This document shows, one piece after another, positions 8,975-18,078 of a stretch of DNA of 64,000 bases. The notes under the pieces are model-generated. The model saw nothing but the letters and a program-made list of their open reading frames with translations, searched no databases and was not told where the DNA came from. The stretch's first letter is position 1, and each line of letters opens with the position of its first letter. Where the stretch lies: positions 1 through 64,000 of the forward strand of contig CALGAG010000041.1 in the NCBI GenBank assembly GCA_937951995.1, in the 5' to 3' direction. Both the position numbers and the translations under genes were made by a program. The DNA comes from an uncultured Bacillota bacterium (GTDB lineage Bacteria; Bacillota; Clostridia; Tissierellales; Tissierellaceae).

Positions 8975-9622
8975 ATGAGAAAAGATGTAGTTTCTATCAA
9001 GGGAGTTGCTGGTGGCATTTACTTAAATGTCGAAGGAAATGATCTTGGACAGATCAAGACAGAGCTTGAAAGCAAAATGAAGACAGCTTCAAATTTCTTT
9101 AAGGGTAGCAAGTTCCTGGGAGTAAGGGGAGAAGACCTTACAGAGGAGAATAGGGTTGAAATCATGCTGCTTCTAAAGTATAAATACGATTTTGAGATTC
9201 AGATTGAAAAGGTTCCTGATCATGTTGTAAAGGACAATTATGAACCTGTTAAGGAAATGATTGCAGCTGAACCGGAAGTAGTACAGGAAGGCATGACCAA
9301 GTTCGTGCACGGTACCCTAAGGTCAGGACAGGAGGTGTCCTACAACGGAAATATTGTGGTAATAGGCGATGTGAACCCTGGGGCCCTCTTGAAGGCAAAG
9401 GGAAACATAGTAGTCCTGGGCTCATTGAGGGGTGTTGCACAAGCAGGTATCGGAGGCAATAGGCATGCAGTTGTCGCAGCTTACAGTTTGCTGCCCACTC
9501 AGCTTAGAATAGCAGACTATATAGTTAGGCCCCCAGAGGATGATATACAGTACAAGTATCCTGAAATAGCAAGAGTGGTTGATGGTGCAGTTGTAATAGA
9601 ACCTTATTTACCTAATAAATAA
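8975..9622 (+). CDS. minC: Septum site-determining protein MinC
   Basis: MinC inhibits FtsZ polymerisation and blocks division at the poles when bound to MinD. The 215-residue protein has an N-terminal MinC domain (about 1-100). Its C-terminal beta-helix domain (about 110-210) shows the repeated glycine pattern GNIVVIGDVNPGALLKAKGN and the conserved RIADYI segment. It starts at ATG after TTGGAGG and is followed by minD after 15 bases. Confidence 0.95.
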   Translation: MRKDVVSIKGVAGGIYLNVEGNDLGQIKTELESKMKTASNFFKGSKFLGVRGEDLTEENRVEIMLLLKYKYDFEIQIEKVPDHVVKDNYEPVKEMIAAEPEVVQEGMTKFVHGTLRSGQEVSYNGNIVVIGDVNPGALLKAKGNIVVLGSLRGVAQAGIGGNRHAVVAAYSLLPTQLRIADYIVRPPEDDIQYKYPEIARVVDGAVVIEPYLPNK

Positions 9623-9637
9623 AAGGGAGGAACATAA

Positions 9638-10450
9638 ATGGCTAAAGATAAGATGGGAACAGCTATTGTTATTACATCCGGTAAAGGTGGTGTTGGTAAG
9701 ACAACAACAAGTGCAAACATCGGAACCGGGTTGGCAATACTCGGGTATTCGGTTGTAGTGCTTGATGCAGATATTGGGTTGAGAAACCTGGATGTTGTAA
9801 TGGGACTTGAAAATAGGATAGTTTACGATATTGTAGACGTAGTTGAAAAGAACTGCAAGCTTAAGCAGGCACTGATAAAGGACAAGAGATACGAGAAGCT
9901 GTACTTACTGCCAGCTGCCCAGACAAAGGATAAAACCGCTGTTAAGCCTGAGCAGATGGTAGAACTGGTAGGTGAACTGAAGAAGACCCACGACTACATT
10001 ATAATTGACTCGCCTGCGGGAATTGAACAGGGATTCCAGTATTCAATCGCTGGAGCAGACCGAGGAATAATCGTAACCACACCTGAGATATCAGCTGTAA
10101 GGGATGCAGACAGAGTCATTGGCATTCTTGAAGCCAATGAGCTTCACGACCCCCAACTGATAATAAACAGAATCAGACCAGACATGGTCAAACGTGGTGA
10201 CATGATGAACATGGATGACATTATCGATATTCTTGCAATTGATCTTATTGGGATAGTACCTGATGATGAATCAATAGTAATCTCAACAAACAAGGGGGAG
10301 CCTGTAGTTATGGATGAGAAGGCATTGGCAGGCAAGGCATACAGAAATATCGTTAGAAGAATCACCGGTGAGGAAGTTGAGCTGCTGAATCTAGAGGAAA
10401 ATGATGAGAGTAAGTTCAGTAAGGTTCTTAAACTTATATTTGGCAAGTAA
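9638..10450 (+). CDS. minD: Septum site-determining protein MinD (ATPase)
   Basis: MinD is a membrane-associated ParA-family ATPase that recruits MinC and is displaced by MinE. The 270 residues contain the deviant Walker A motif KGGVGKTT near residue 15, the switch sequence DADIGLRNLD near 45, and a C-terminal amphipathic membrane-targeting helix (KFSKVLKLIFGK). The operon order minC-minD-minE indicates an oscillating Min system of the MinE type, rather than the DivIVA-only type of Bacillus. Confidence 0.97.
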   Translation: MAKDKMGTAIVITSGKGGVGKTTTSANIGTGLAILGYSVVVLDADIGLRNLDVVMGLENRIVYDIVDVVEKNCKLKQALIKDKRYEKLYLLPAAQTKDKTAVKPEQMVELVGELKKTHDYIIIDSPAGIEQGFQYSIAGADRGIIVTTPEISAVRDADRVIGILEANELHDPQLIINRIRPDMVKRGDMMNMDDIIDILAIDLIGIVPDDESIVISTNKGEPVVMDEKALAGKAYRNIVRRITGEEVELLNLEENDESKFSKVLKLIFGK

Positions 10451-10464
10451 AGGAGGCGAACGGT

Positions 10465-10746
10465 TTGGATTTTTTCAAAATGTTTACTAGAAAAAAGGAA
10501 AACAGTAAAAATGTTGCAAAAGAAAGATTGAAATTGGTATTGGTACATGATCGCTCCGACCTGTCTCCTAGATTTCTTGAAATGATCAAGGGTGATATTG
10601 TCAAAGTGATTTCACAATACGCAGAAATTGATGAGTCAGAAATCGAAATCAAGATGACCAAGATGAAGAAGGAAGGCAACAAGTCTCCCGTATCAGCACT
10701 GGTTGCAAACATCCCAATTGTTAATGTAAAAGACAAGAAGAAGTGA
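10465..10746 (+). CDS. minE: Cell division topological specificity factor MinE
   Basis: MinE stimulates the MinD ATPase and drives pole-to-pole oscillation. This 93-residue protein has a short N-terminal amphipathic segment (MDFFKMF), the MinD-contact helix with AKERLKLVLVHDRSDLSP, and a C-terminal dimerisation domain. Translation starts at TTG with AGGAGG upstream. A terminator follows immediately, closing the min operon. Confidence 0.93.
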   Translation: MDFFKMFTRKKENSKNVAKERLKLVLVHDRSDLSPRFLEMIKGDIVKVISQYAEIDESEIEIKMTKMKKEGNKSPVSALVANIPIVNVKDKKK

Positions 10747-10748
10747 TT

Positions 10749-10773
10749 GCTCTAACCTTGGTTAGAGCTTTTC
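10749..10773 (+). terminator. Terminator of the min operon
   Basis: An 8-bp stem (GCTCTAAC / GTTAGAGC) with a CTTG loop is followed by TTTTCTTT. It lies three bases after the minE stop. Confidence 0.85.
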
Positions 10774-10829
10774 TTTGCCTGTGGGAAAGATTTCCCTTGA
10801 GGCAGTAAATCAATTGAAAGGTGAATTGA

Positions 10830-12677
10830 ATGATTAATAAATTTAAGTTGGATAAAGTTTTGATGAAGGTAGAAAAACCTTCCAGATATATTGGAATGGA
10901 GCAGAACATGGTACAGAAAAACCCGGATGAGGTTGATGTTAGTTTTGCTTTTTCATTTCCTGATGTCTATGAGGTAGGAATGTCACACCTAGGAATGCAT
11001 ATCCTCTATAACCTTATAAACAATGAATCCAGATACTCATGTGAAAGGGTTTTTGCCCCTTGGGTGGACATGGAAGCCCAGATGCGCAAGGAGTCCATAC
11101 CCCTGTTTACAATTGAGTCCAAGGAGGAAGTCAAGAATTTTGATTTCCTGGGATTCACTCTTCAGTATGAAATGAGCTATACCAACATTCTGAATATTTT
11201 GGACCTGTCAGGGATTCCGATCCATTCCAGGGACAGGGGTGGTGAGTTTCCACTGGTCATTGCCGGTGGCCCCTGTGCATACAATCCCGAGCCATTGTGG
11301 GAGTTCATTGACCTCTTTGTAATAGGTGAGGGCGAGGAGGTTACACTGGACCTGATCAAACTCTATGACAAGCATAAGAAGAAGGGCTATGACAAGAGAG
11401 AATTTCTTGAGGAAGCACAGGCTACAATGGAGGGAATATATGTACCATCCCTATACGATGTGAATTACAATGAGGATGGAACAATCAGGGATAGGTTCCC
11501 ATTGGTCTCAGGATTGCCTGAAACAATCAGCAAGAGAATGATTAGGGACCTGGATAGCATGTTTTCTCCAGAAAAGATGCTTGTACCGTATATGGAGACA
11601 GTCCACGACAGAATATCAATGGAGTTGTTCCGGGGATGTACACATGGATGCAGGTTCTGTCAGGCGGGGATGATATATAGGCCAATAAGGGAAAAATCCG
11701 TAGACAGGCTAATGGAGTTGGCAGAAAAACTTGTGGATTCAACAGGCTATGAAAACATTTCATTATCCTCTTTGAGCTCATGCGACTACTCCCAGCTCCA
11801 ACTTTTGATCTCAAGCCTGATGGATAGGTTTGAGGATAAAAAGGTAGGAGTCTCCCTGCCTTCCTTAAGGTTGGACTCTGTAAGCATAGACATTCTGAAG
11901 GAAATTGAGAAGGTTAGAAAAACTGGTCTTACATTTGCCCCGGAGGCTGGCAGCCAGAGGCTTAGGGATGTAATCAACAAGGGTGTTGACGAGGAGGACC
12001 TTGTCAATGCTGTGGGCTATGCATTCAAGGAAGGTTGGTCGAGGATCAAGCTGTATTTCATGATAGGCTTGCCAACTGAGACCGAAGACGATGTATTGGG
12101 TATCAAGGAGCTTGCATACTTGGTAAAGGACCTGTTTTTCAATAGACCACCGGAAGAGCGAAAGGGTAATTTTTCAGTTACTGCAAGTGCATCCTGCTTT
12201 GTTCCAAAGCCATTTACCCCCTTCCAATGGCATGGACAGGATACAATTGAGGAGTTTCAGGCCAAGATCAACCTGGTAAAGGGGAGTATCAAGGATAAGA
12301 AGGTAACCTTTAATTACCACGATCCTAGAGTTAGCTATTTGGAAGCCATAGTGGCCAGAGGAGACCGGAAAACAAGCAAGGTGATTTACAAGGCCTGGGA
12401 AAAGGGATGTAGATTTGATGGTTGGTCTGAACACTTTAAATATGAAACCTGGCTGGAAGCCATGGATGAGCTTGGAATTGATGGAAGCTTCTATGCAAAT
12501 AGAAACAGGGAGTTTTCAGAAAATCTTCCCTGGGATTTCATCAATCCAGGCCCCAGCAAAAAATACCTCCAGAATGAGTACACCAAGGCAATAAAGGGAG
12601 AAACAACAAGGGATTGCCGACTTGGTTGCACCGGTTGCGGAATACAGGATTGTGCCATGTGGGGGGTGTTCAATTGA
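10830..12677 (+). CDS. TIGR03960-family B12-binding-domain radical SAM protein
   Basis: The protein has 615 residues. The N-terminal part (about 1-200) resembles a B12-binding Rossmann domain. The radical SAM core follows, with its cluster motif CTHGCRFC near residue 270, where three Cys bind a [4Fe-4S] cluster and SAM. The C-terminus has a Cys-rich tail, CRLGCTGCG. The reaction is not known. The family is almost always paired with the DUF2344 protein that follows here, and the pair often lies beside RNase G and ribosomal protein genes, which suggests RNA or ribosome modification. The two genes overlap by four bases. Confidence 0.85.
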   Translation: MINKFKLDKVLMKVEKPSRYIGMEQNMVQKNPDEVDVSFAFSFPDVYEVGMSHLGMHILYNLINNESRYSCERVFAPWVDMEAQMRKESIPLFTIESKEEVKNFDFLGFTLQYEMSYTNILNILDLSGIPIHSRDRGGEFPLVIAGGPCAYNPEPLWEFIDLFVIGEGEEVTLDLIKLYDKHKKKGYDKREFLEEAQATMEGIYVPSLYDVNYNEDGTIRDRFPLVSGLPETISKRMIRDLDSMFSPEKMLVPYMETVHDRISMELFRGCTHGCRFCQAGMIYRPIREKSVDRLMELAEKLVDSTGYENISLSSLSSCDYSQLQLLISSLMDRFEDKKVGVSLPSLRLDSVSIDILKEIEKVRKTGLTFAPEAGSQRLRDVINKGVDEEDLVNAVGYAFKEGWSRIKLYFMIGLPTETEDDVLGIKELAYLVKDLFFNRPPEERKGNFSVTASASCFVPKPFTPFQWHGQDTIEEFQAKINLVKGSIKDKKVTFNYHDPRVSYLEAIVARGDRKTSKVIYKAWEKGCRFDGWSEHFKYETWLEAMDELGIDGSFYANRNREFSENLPWDFINPGPSKKYLQNEYTKAIKGETTRDCRLGCTGCGIQDCAMWGVFN

Positions 12678-13375
12678 TATTAAGGACAAGGTTTAAAAAA
12701 ATTGGGTATTTGAAGTACCTTTCACATTTGGACTTGGTTAGGCTGTTTACAAGAACCTTCTCAAAGGCAGGAATACCCATTAAGTTTTCGGAAGGCTTCA
12801 ACCCCCATCCTAAATTCTCAATAGGGAATCCTTTGCCATTGGGTACTGAGAGCCTTGCGGAGTACATGGATGTTGAGCTTGCTGAGGTGATCAAGCCTGA
12901 GATCTTCATGGAAAGGATGAACAAGGCCTTGCCTGAAGGAATCCAGCTAGTGGACTGTAGATTGATTGAAAAGGGTCCTTCCCTTACTTCAATCATAGCA
13001 TGGTCTCACTACGATATAAGATTTGTGTCTGAACAATCAGGGGAGGCCATTGATGTTGAGGGAGCCCTTTCAAGATGGAACAAACTCTCTGAAGTTTATA
13101 TAAGCAAGAAGAAAAAGAAGGGTAAGAAGAAGGTGGAAAGACAGTTGGATATTTTGCCCCTGATCGGGAATTTAACCTACAAGGGCATGGACAGTGATGG
13201 ATTCCACATAATTAGTGGTCTCTTAAAATCAGGAGAATCGGGGAACTTAAAACCAATCGAACTGATTGAAGCCATGGATAGGGAACTTGAGCTTAATATT
13301 GATCTGGATATGGTAATGATAAAGCGTCTTGAAGTATTTGCTGATGAAGATGGAGAGATCAAGGAACTTGTATAG
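12674..13375 (+). CDS. TIGR03936-family (DUF2344) radical SAM-associated protein
   Basis: This 233-residue protein begins LILRTRFKKIGYLKYLSHLD, the usual N-terminal pattern of the family. I place the start at TTG 12674, which overlaps the preceding stop codon (TTGA) and has GGGGGGTG six bases upstream. Longer upstream starts would add residues not expected in the family. Some family members are fused to the radical SAM protein upstream, so the two probably act together. No catalytic residues are recognised, and the function is unknown. Confidence 0.82.
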   Translation: MILRTRFKKIGYLKYLSHLDLVRLFTRTFSKAGIPIKFSEGFNPHPKFSIGNPLPLGTESLAEYMDVELAEVIKPEIFMERMNKALPEGIQLVDCRLIEKGPSLTSIIAWSHYDIRFVSEQSGEAIDVEGALSRWNKLSEVYISKKKKKGKKKVERQLDILPLIGNLTYKGMDSDGFHIISGLLKSGESGNLKPIELIEAMDRELELNIDLDMVMIKRLEVFADEDGEIKELV

Positions 13376-13386
13376 GGGTGCAGCAA

Positions 13387-14622
13387 ATGAACACTATCTA
13401 TATCGATTCAAGGGATGGAGTCAATAGAATATGTATTGTAGAGGACGGCAGACTTGTCGAATACTACAAGGAGGACACAGGTAGGCACAGATTGCTTGGG
13501 AATGTATACAGGGGCAGGGTTGTGAATATTCTCCGGGGGATGGAGGCTGCCTTTGTTGACATCGGTGAAGACAGGAACGCCTACCTGAATGTAAAGGATG
13601 CCCTTGGCAGGGAGATGATGTACTCAAAGGAAAAATTGACCATTGACCAAGTCCTGAAGCAGGGTGAGGATATAATTGTTCAGGTTGTCAAGGAGCCATT
13701 GGGAAACAAGGGACCCAAGGTCACCACCCACCTTTCAATACCCGGAAGGTACATGGTCCTAACTCCCTATTCCAACAGGGTGAACATATCAAAAAAAATC
13801 AGAGACCAGGATGAGATTGAGAGACTGAGGCATTTGGGTAAGGAGATTGAAAGGGAAAGGATGGGGATGATTTTCAGAACCGTTTCCCAGGGGGTGGAAT
13901 CAGACCTTCTTAGGGAGGAATACAATGACCTGGTTAGAAAATTTGAGGCAATTGAAGGTGAAAGAAATTATCTGCCCACACCAAAACTGATATATAGCGA
14001 ACCGGTTCTGGTCCTGCAGATACTCAGGGATTATTTCGATGAATCCAAGACTGATGTGGTCACCAACAGTCGGGACATACTGGAATATCTAAAAACCACA
14101 ACCAAGCTTAGGGACTACAACCTTGGAGACAGGCTGACATATGATCCAAATTACAACATGGACTACCACATGAACATACAAATGGACATGAAGGAGGCCC
14201 TTTCCAGAATGGTTCAGCTTAAGAGTGGTGGGTATATAGTCATAGATGAGACGGAAGCTCTCACTGCAATTGATGTGAATACCGGCAAATATGTGGGAAA
14301 CCTTACCCTAAGCGACACCATAGTAAGGACCAACATCGAGGCAGCCGTGGAAATTGCAAGGCAGGTGAGACTTAGGGATATTGGTGGCATAATCATAATA
14401 GATTTTATTGATATGAAGGTCCAGGATAACATTGACATTGTCCTTGGAAAGTTGGATAAGGAGTTTAGAAAGGACAAGAATAAGCCTTACGTGGTAGGAA
14501 TGACCAAGCTTAATCTTGTTGAAGTGGTCAGAAAGAGAAACAGACCAACCCTTGACAAGGAGACCACCATAGTATGTCCAACCTGCAATGGCAGGGGTCG
14601 AATAAGGAAAAATGAAGCTTGA
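13387..14622 (+). CDS. rng: Ribonuclease G / E family endoribonuclease
   Basis: This single-strand-specific endoribonuclease is active in RNA processing and decay. The 411-residue protein has an S1 RNA-binding domain (about 35-120), the catalytic DNase I-like domain with metal ligands in DETEALTAIDVNTGKY (about 290), and the zinc-link motif CPTCNGRGR at the C-terminus. It lacks the long E. coli RNase E scaffold and is closer to RNase G. The ATG at 13387 is preferred over GTG 13378 because GGGGTG lies six bases before it. The gene sits directly upstream of rplU, a common clostridial arrangement. Confidence 0.93.
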   Translation: MNTIYIDSRDGVNRICIVEDGRLVEYYKEDTGRHRLLGNVYRGRVVNILRGMEAAFVDIGEDRNAYLNVKDALGREMMYSKEKLTIDQVLKQGEDIIVQVVKEPLGNKGPKVTTHLSIPGRYMVLTPYSNRVNISKKIRDQDEIERLRHLGKEIERERMGMIFRTVSQGVESDLLREEYNDLVRKFEAIEGERNYLPTPKLIYSEPVLVLQILRDYFDESKTDVVTNSRDILEYLKTTTKLRDYNLGDRLTYDPNYNMDYHMNIQMDMKEALSRMVQLKSGGYIVIDETEALTAIDVNTGKYVGNLTLSDTIVRTNIEAAVEIARQVRLRDIGGIIIIDFIDMKVQDNIDIVLGKLDKEFRKDKNKPYVVGMTKLNLVEVVRKRNRPTLDKETTIVCPTCNGRGRIRKNEA

Positions 14623-14647
14623 CAATAAGGGTTTAATTTGTTAAACT
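14619..14647 (+). promoter_or_regulatory. Predicted sigma-A promoter of rplU-prp-rpmA
   Basis: TTGACA (14619-14624) overlaps the rng stop codon. The -10 TAAACT (14642-14647) follows after 17 bases and is preceded by TG, making an extended -10 element. The transcript would begin just before the L21 leader. Confidence 0.7.
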
Positions 14648-14654
14648 ATTTTAG

Positions 14655-14715
14655 GTGTAGAGCCGCTCAATATGGGTTTTAAGCATAGTCACCTGATATT
14701 GGCGAGACTAGGTAA
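14655..14715 (+). ncRNA. Ribosomal protein L21 leader
   Basis: The 5' untranslated region contains CCGCTCAATAT (14663-14673) and ATATTGGCGAG (14696-14706). CAATAT pairs with ATATTG, and the flanking CCGC and GGCG fit the known Firmicute L21 leader. This structure is thought to let L21 control its own mRNA. The exact boundaries are estimated. Confidence 0.65.
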
Positions 14716-14730
14716 GAGGAGGTGCAGTAA

Positions 14731-15042
14731 ATGTACGCAATTATTGAAACAGGCGGTAAGCAATACAAGGTTCAGGAAGGCGATGTAGTTTTCGTTGAGA
14801 AACTAAACGCTGAAGAAGGAGACGCTGTTAATTTTGACAAGGTTCTTTTAATGTCAACTGATTCAGGAGTGACTCCTGGAAAGCCATTCGTAGAAGGCGC
14901 GAAGGTTGAGGGAACTGTCCTTGCACAAGGTAAGGCAAAGAAAATTGTTGTTTTCAAGTATAAGGCAAAAAAGAACATCAGAAAGAAGCAAGGACATAGA
15001 CAACCATTTACTAAGGTTCAAATTAACAAGATTGTAGGTTAA
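14731..15042 (+). CDS. rplU: 50S ribosomal protein L21
   Basis: The 103-residue protein has the typical L21 N-terminus ([18 protein letters not shown]) and the conserved C-terminal segment [20 protein letters not shown]21 binds 23S rRNA in the large subunit. The start has an AGAGGAGGTG ribosome binding site. It is the first gene of the rplU-prp-rpmA unit; the leader upstream probably mediates feedback control. Confidence 0.98.
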   Translation: MYAIIETGGKQYKVQEGDVVFVEKLNAEEGDAVNFDKVLLMSTDSGVTPGKPFVEGAKVEGTVLAQGKAKKIVVFKYKAKKNIRKKQGHRQPFTKVQINKIVG

Positions 15043-15044
15043 TT

Positions 15045-15404
15045 ATGATCAAGGTAATAATCGGAACTGACAATACTGGGAACATTGAATCCTTTGAGAT
15101 GTCAGGACATGCTGAATATGGACCATACGGTAAGGACATAGTTTGTGCAGCTGCTTCAGTTTTGGGATACACGGCTCTTAGAGCCATGGTCGAAGTGGCA
15201 GGTGTCGACGAAGGAAGCCTTGACTACAAGGTGGACGATGATATGGGCTATATGAAGGTTAATCTGGGAACAGAATTGGAAAACGGTAATTTATCCGATG
15301 TTCAGGTCATATTAAGGACATATGAAGTCGGAATCAGATCAATGATAGAAAGTTACCCTAAATATATCACTCTTGAATATAGGGGAGGTGGAACTCGTGT
15401 TTAA
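15045..15404 (+). CDS. prp: Ribosomal processing cysteine protease Prp
   Basis: Prp removes the N-terminal extension of ribosomal protein L27 in Firmicutes. The 119-residue length is typical. The catalytic His lies in SGHAEYG (about residue 22) and the catalytic Cys in DIVCAAAS (about residue 34). The gene lies between rplU and rpmA, as in Staphylococcus and Bacillus (ysxB), and overlaps rpmA by eight bases. The matching cleavage site is visible in the L27 encoded next. Confidence 0.93.
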   Translation: MIKVIIGTDNTGNIESFEMSGHAEYGPYGKDIVCAAASVLGYTALRAMVEVAGVDEGSLDYKVDDDMGYMKVNLGTELENGNLSDVQVILRTYEVGIRSMIESYPKYITLEYRGGGTRV

Positions 15405-15687
15405 ATTGAATTTACAATTGTTTGCTTCTAAAAAAGGAGTAGGTAGTTCAAAGAACGGTAGAGACAGTGAGTCTAAAAGACTGGGTGTCAAAAGAGGAGA
15501 TGGACAGTTTGTATTGGCAGGAAATATCTTGGTAAGACAAAGAGGAACTAAAATCCATCCAGGTAACAACGTACAAATAGGTGGGGACGATACTTTATTT
15601 GCCACAGTTGATGGTGTTGTTAAATATGAAAGAAAAGGTCGCGACAAGAAACAAGTTAGCGTCTATCCTCGAGAAGAATTAGCGTAA
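15397..15687 (+). CDS. rpmA: 50S ribosomal protein L27 (Prp-cleaved precursor)
   Basis: The 96-residue protein starts at GTG 15397, six bases after GGGGAGGTG and inside the 3' end of prp. Its N-terminus reads [20 protein letters not shown]. The segment LNLQLF before ASKKG is the extension that Prp cleaves after Phe, so the mature protein should begin at Ala. Mature L27 reaches the peptidyl transferase centre with this N-terminus. An upstream in-frame start at 15373 would add eight residues not expected in the family and is rejected. Confidence 0.95.
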   Translation: MFKLNLQLFASKKGVGSSKNGRDSESKRLGVKRGDGQFVLAGNILVRQRGTKIHPGNNVQIGGDDTLFATVDGVVKYERKGRDKKQVSVYPREELA

Positions 15688-15692
15688 ATTTT

Positions 15693-15725
15693 AAGCTTAC
15701 CGTCTGGTAAGCTTTAATTTTTTTG
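15693..15725 (+). terminator. Terminator after rpmA
   Basis: A perfect 9-bp stem (AAGCTTACC / GGTAAGCTT) with a GTCT loop is followed by TAATTTTTTT. Confidence 0.9.
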
Positions 15726-15834
15726 TTGTGTAGCATATGTTTTCCCAGACAGTGTTAAAGACACTTTTTAGGGTAACAAATAAAAGATGGTTTATGACCG
15801 GATTGTATAAATATAGTGAATGAGGATGATGGTA

Positions 15835-17106
15835 ATGTTTATTGATGTTGCGAGAATATCAGTTAAGGCAGGAAAAGGCGGAAACGGAATAGTAGCGTGG
15901 AGAAGGGAAAAATACGAGCCCTCAGGAGGACCCTATGGTGGAGATGGGGGAAGGGGCGGCTCAATTATTCTCTATGCAGATGAAGGAATCAGAACATTAA
16001 TGGATTTTAGATATAAAAGATCCTACGCAGGAGAAAATGGTGAAGATGGACGGGCAAAAAAACAATTTGGCAAGGATGGGTCAGACACATACCTTAAGGT
16101 ACCTGTAGGAACCCTCATAAAGGATGAGGAGACTGGAAAGGTTATAGTTGACCTTAAGGAACCTGGTCAGGAGTTTGTCATTGCAAGAGGTGGAAAAGGC
16201 GGACGTGGCAATGCGAAATTCGCAACTTCCACACGTCAGGCCCCAGGATTTGCTGAAGCGGGAACAAAGGGCCAGGAAAGGAAAATTGTCCTGGAGCTTA
16301 AGCTTCTGGCTGATGTGGGACTGATTGGTTTTCCAAATGTTGGCAAGTCAACAATACTGTCAACGATTTCAGCTGCCAAGCCCAAGATAGCAAACTATCA
16401 TTTCACCACACTAAAACCAAACCTGGGAGTTGTAAGGGTTGGAGAAGAGAAAAGCTTTGTGATCGCGGATATTCCTGGTTTGATTGAAGGGGCCTCAGAA
16501 GGTGCAGGTCTGGGACATGACTTCCTCAGACACATTGAGAGAACGAGAGTCTTGGTTCATGTATTGGATTCATCCGGCAGCGAAGGTAGAAACCCGGTTG
16601 AGGATTTCTATAAAATCAATGAAGAACTGTTTCAATATAATGAAAAACTTAGGGACAAGCCACAGATCATAGTTGCAAACAAGACCGATTTGCCTTCATC
16701 CCAGGAATGGATAGGGAGAATAAAGGAAGAATTCTTGCCAAAGGGCCATCAGGTACTTGAGCTTTCAGCTGCAACAAGGGATGGAATTCAGGAATTGATT
16801 TATGCGATTTGGAATCTTCTGGAGAATACCGAGACATCATACGAGACATATGATGAAGAATATGTTGAAGTAATAGCTCCTAGAACAGATGAGATCATTG
16901 TGCGTAAAGAGAACGATAGATTTATCGTAGAGGGAGATTTCATGGAAAGACTTCTGGGCTCCACATACATGGATGATACGGATTCCCTTAGATACTTCCA
17001 GGAGATGCTAAGGAAGAAGGGTGTCATAGACAGGTTGAAGGAACTTGGAATTACCGAGGGAGAATCAGTGTTTATCTGTGACTACGAATTTGAATTTTTT
17101 GATTAA
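15835..17106 (+). CDS. obg: GTPase Obg (CgtA), 50S assembly factor
   Basis: Obg is a ribosome-associated GTPase needed for large-subunit assembly and linked to stress signalling. The 423-residue protein has the glycine-rich Obg fold (about 1-158), a G domain with GFPNVGKST near 165, the switch motif DIPGLIEGA and the NKTD specificity motif, and a C-terminal OCT domain (about 345-423). The ATG at 15835 gives the family N-terminus MFIDVARISVKAGKGGNGIV. An ATG at 15820 is possible but less likely. It follows rpmA, as in most Firmicutes. Confidence 0.97.
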   Translation: MFIDVARISVKAGKGGNGIVAWRREKYEPSGGPYGGDGGRGGSIILYADEGIRTLMDFRYKRSYAGENGEDGRAKKQFGKDGSDTYLKVPVGTLIKDEETGKVIVDLKEPGQEFVIARGGKGGRGNAKFATSTRQAPGFAEAGTKGQERKIVLELKLLADVGLIGFPNVGKSTILSTISAAKPKIANYHFTTLKPNLGVVRVGEEKSFVIADIPGLIEGASEGAGLGHDFLRHIERTRVLVHVLDSSGSEGRNPVEDFYKINEELFQYNEKLRDKPQIIVANKTDLPSSQEWIGRIKEEFLPKGHQVLELSAATRDGIQELIYAIWNLLENTETSYETYDEEYVEVIAPRTDEIIVRKENDRFIVEGDFMERLLGSTYMDDTDSLRYFQEMLRKKGVIDRLKELGITEGESVFICDYEFEFFD

Positions 17107-17121
17107 AGAGGAAGTGAAAAA

Positions 17122-17412
17122 GTGCTAACTGGAAAACAGAGAAGTTATTTAAAGAGCATTGCACATAACCTGGATCCAATATTTCAGCTTGGAAAGAATG
17201 GTTTGACTGAGAATTTTGTCAAGCAGGTGGATGATGCACTAAATGCAAGAGAGATTGTCAAGATAAGTGTTTTGAAGAACAGTGTTTTGGATCCAACGGA
17301 CGTAGCAGTTGAGCTGGTCCAGAGATTGAACGCTGAGTTTGTACAAAGTATTGGGAGAAGATTTGTAATATACAGAGAATCAAAGGATAACAAGACAATC
17401 ATGCTTCCCTAG
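17122..17412 (+). CDS. yhbY: YhbY-family RNA-binding protein
   Basis: This is a 96-residue CRS1-YhbY (CRM) domain protein associated with pre-50S particles. It has the family segments LTGKQRSYLKSIAHNLDPIFQLGKNG at the N-terminus and an IGRRFVIYRES end. The start is GTG with AGAGGAAG upstream. The place after obg and before nadD is the usual one (yqeI in Bacillus). Confidence 0.92.
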   Translation: MLTGKQRSYLKSIAHNLDPIFQLGKNGLTENFVKQVDDALNAREIVKISVLKNSVLDPTDVAVELVQRLNAEFVQSIGRRFVIYRESKDNKTIMLP

Positions 17413-17471
17413 TTATGGAGGGCTTCAGAAACATCTGAAGTCCTGGATCATCTGGGAGAAGGAGGGGTACA

Positions 17472-18077
17472 ATGGCTATTGGACTAATGGGGGGAACATT
17501 CAACCCCATTCATTTGGGTCACCTGCTCATGGGTGAATACATCAGAGAGGAATGGGACCTGGAGAAGGTAATCTATATCCCATCTGGCAATCCACCACAC
17601 AAGACAGAAGTGGATGTCTTGGATTCTGCCTACAGGTTGAGGCTTGTTGAACTGGCTGTAAAGGATAATCCATATTTTCAAATGAGTGACATTGAGTTTA
17701 GCAGGGAAGGATTTTCCTACACAATTGACACAATAAGGCAGATGAGTATAGAATACCCTTATGAGAGGCTGTATTTCATAATTGGAACGGATACCCTCTT
17801 TGAGCTTGAAACCTGGAAAAATTTCCAGGAAATCGCCAAGGAGATTGAATTCATAATGTATGGCAGATCCAACCACTCAGAAGAAGATATCCAGAATAAG
17901 ATCAGCGGTCTTAGGAATGATTACGGATTTAGAATCAATAGAAGCAAAGGACCAGAAATTGAAATTTCATCGACACAAATTAGAGATAGGGTCAAAAGGG
18001 GCCTATCGGTCAAATATATGATTCCGGATATTCTTATTGAGGAGATTAGGAAGGAATCCTTATTCAAAGGGGAATAA
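17472..18077 (+). CDS. nadD: Nicotinate-nucleotide adenylyltransferase
   Basis: NadD joins ATP and nicotinate mononucleotide to form deamido-NAD in NAD synthesis. The 201-residue protein has the nucleotidyltransferase motif GGTFNPIHLGH at residues 6-16 and the C-terminal ISSTQIRDRVKRG motif. AGAAGGAGGGG precedes the ATG. The next gene, yqeK, begins one base after its stop, giving the conserved yhbY-nadD-yqeK-rsfS order. Confidence 0.96.
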   Translation: MAIGLMGGTFNPIHLGHLLMGEYIREEWDLEKVIYIPSGNPPHKTEVDVLDSAYRLRLVELAVKDNPYFQMSDIEFSREGFSYTIDTIRQMSIEYPYERLYFIIGTDTLFELETWKNFQEIAKEIEFIMYGRSNHSEEDIQNKISGLRNDYGFRINRSKGPEIEISSTQIRDRVKRGLSVKYMIPDILIEEIRKESLFKGE

Positions 18078-18078
18078 A

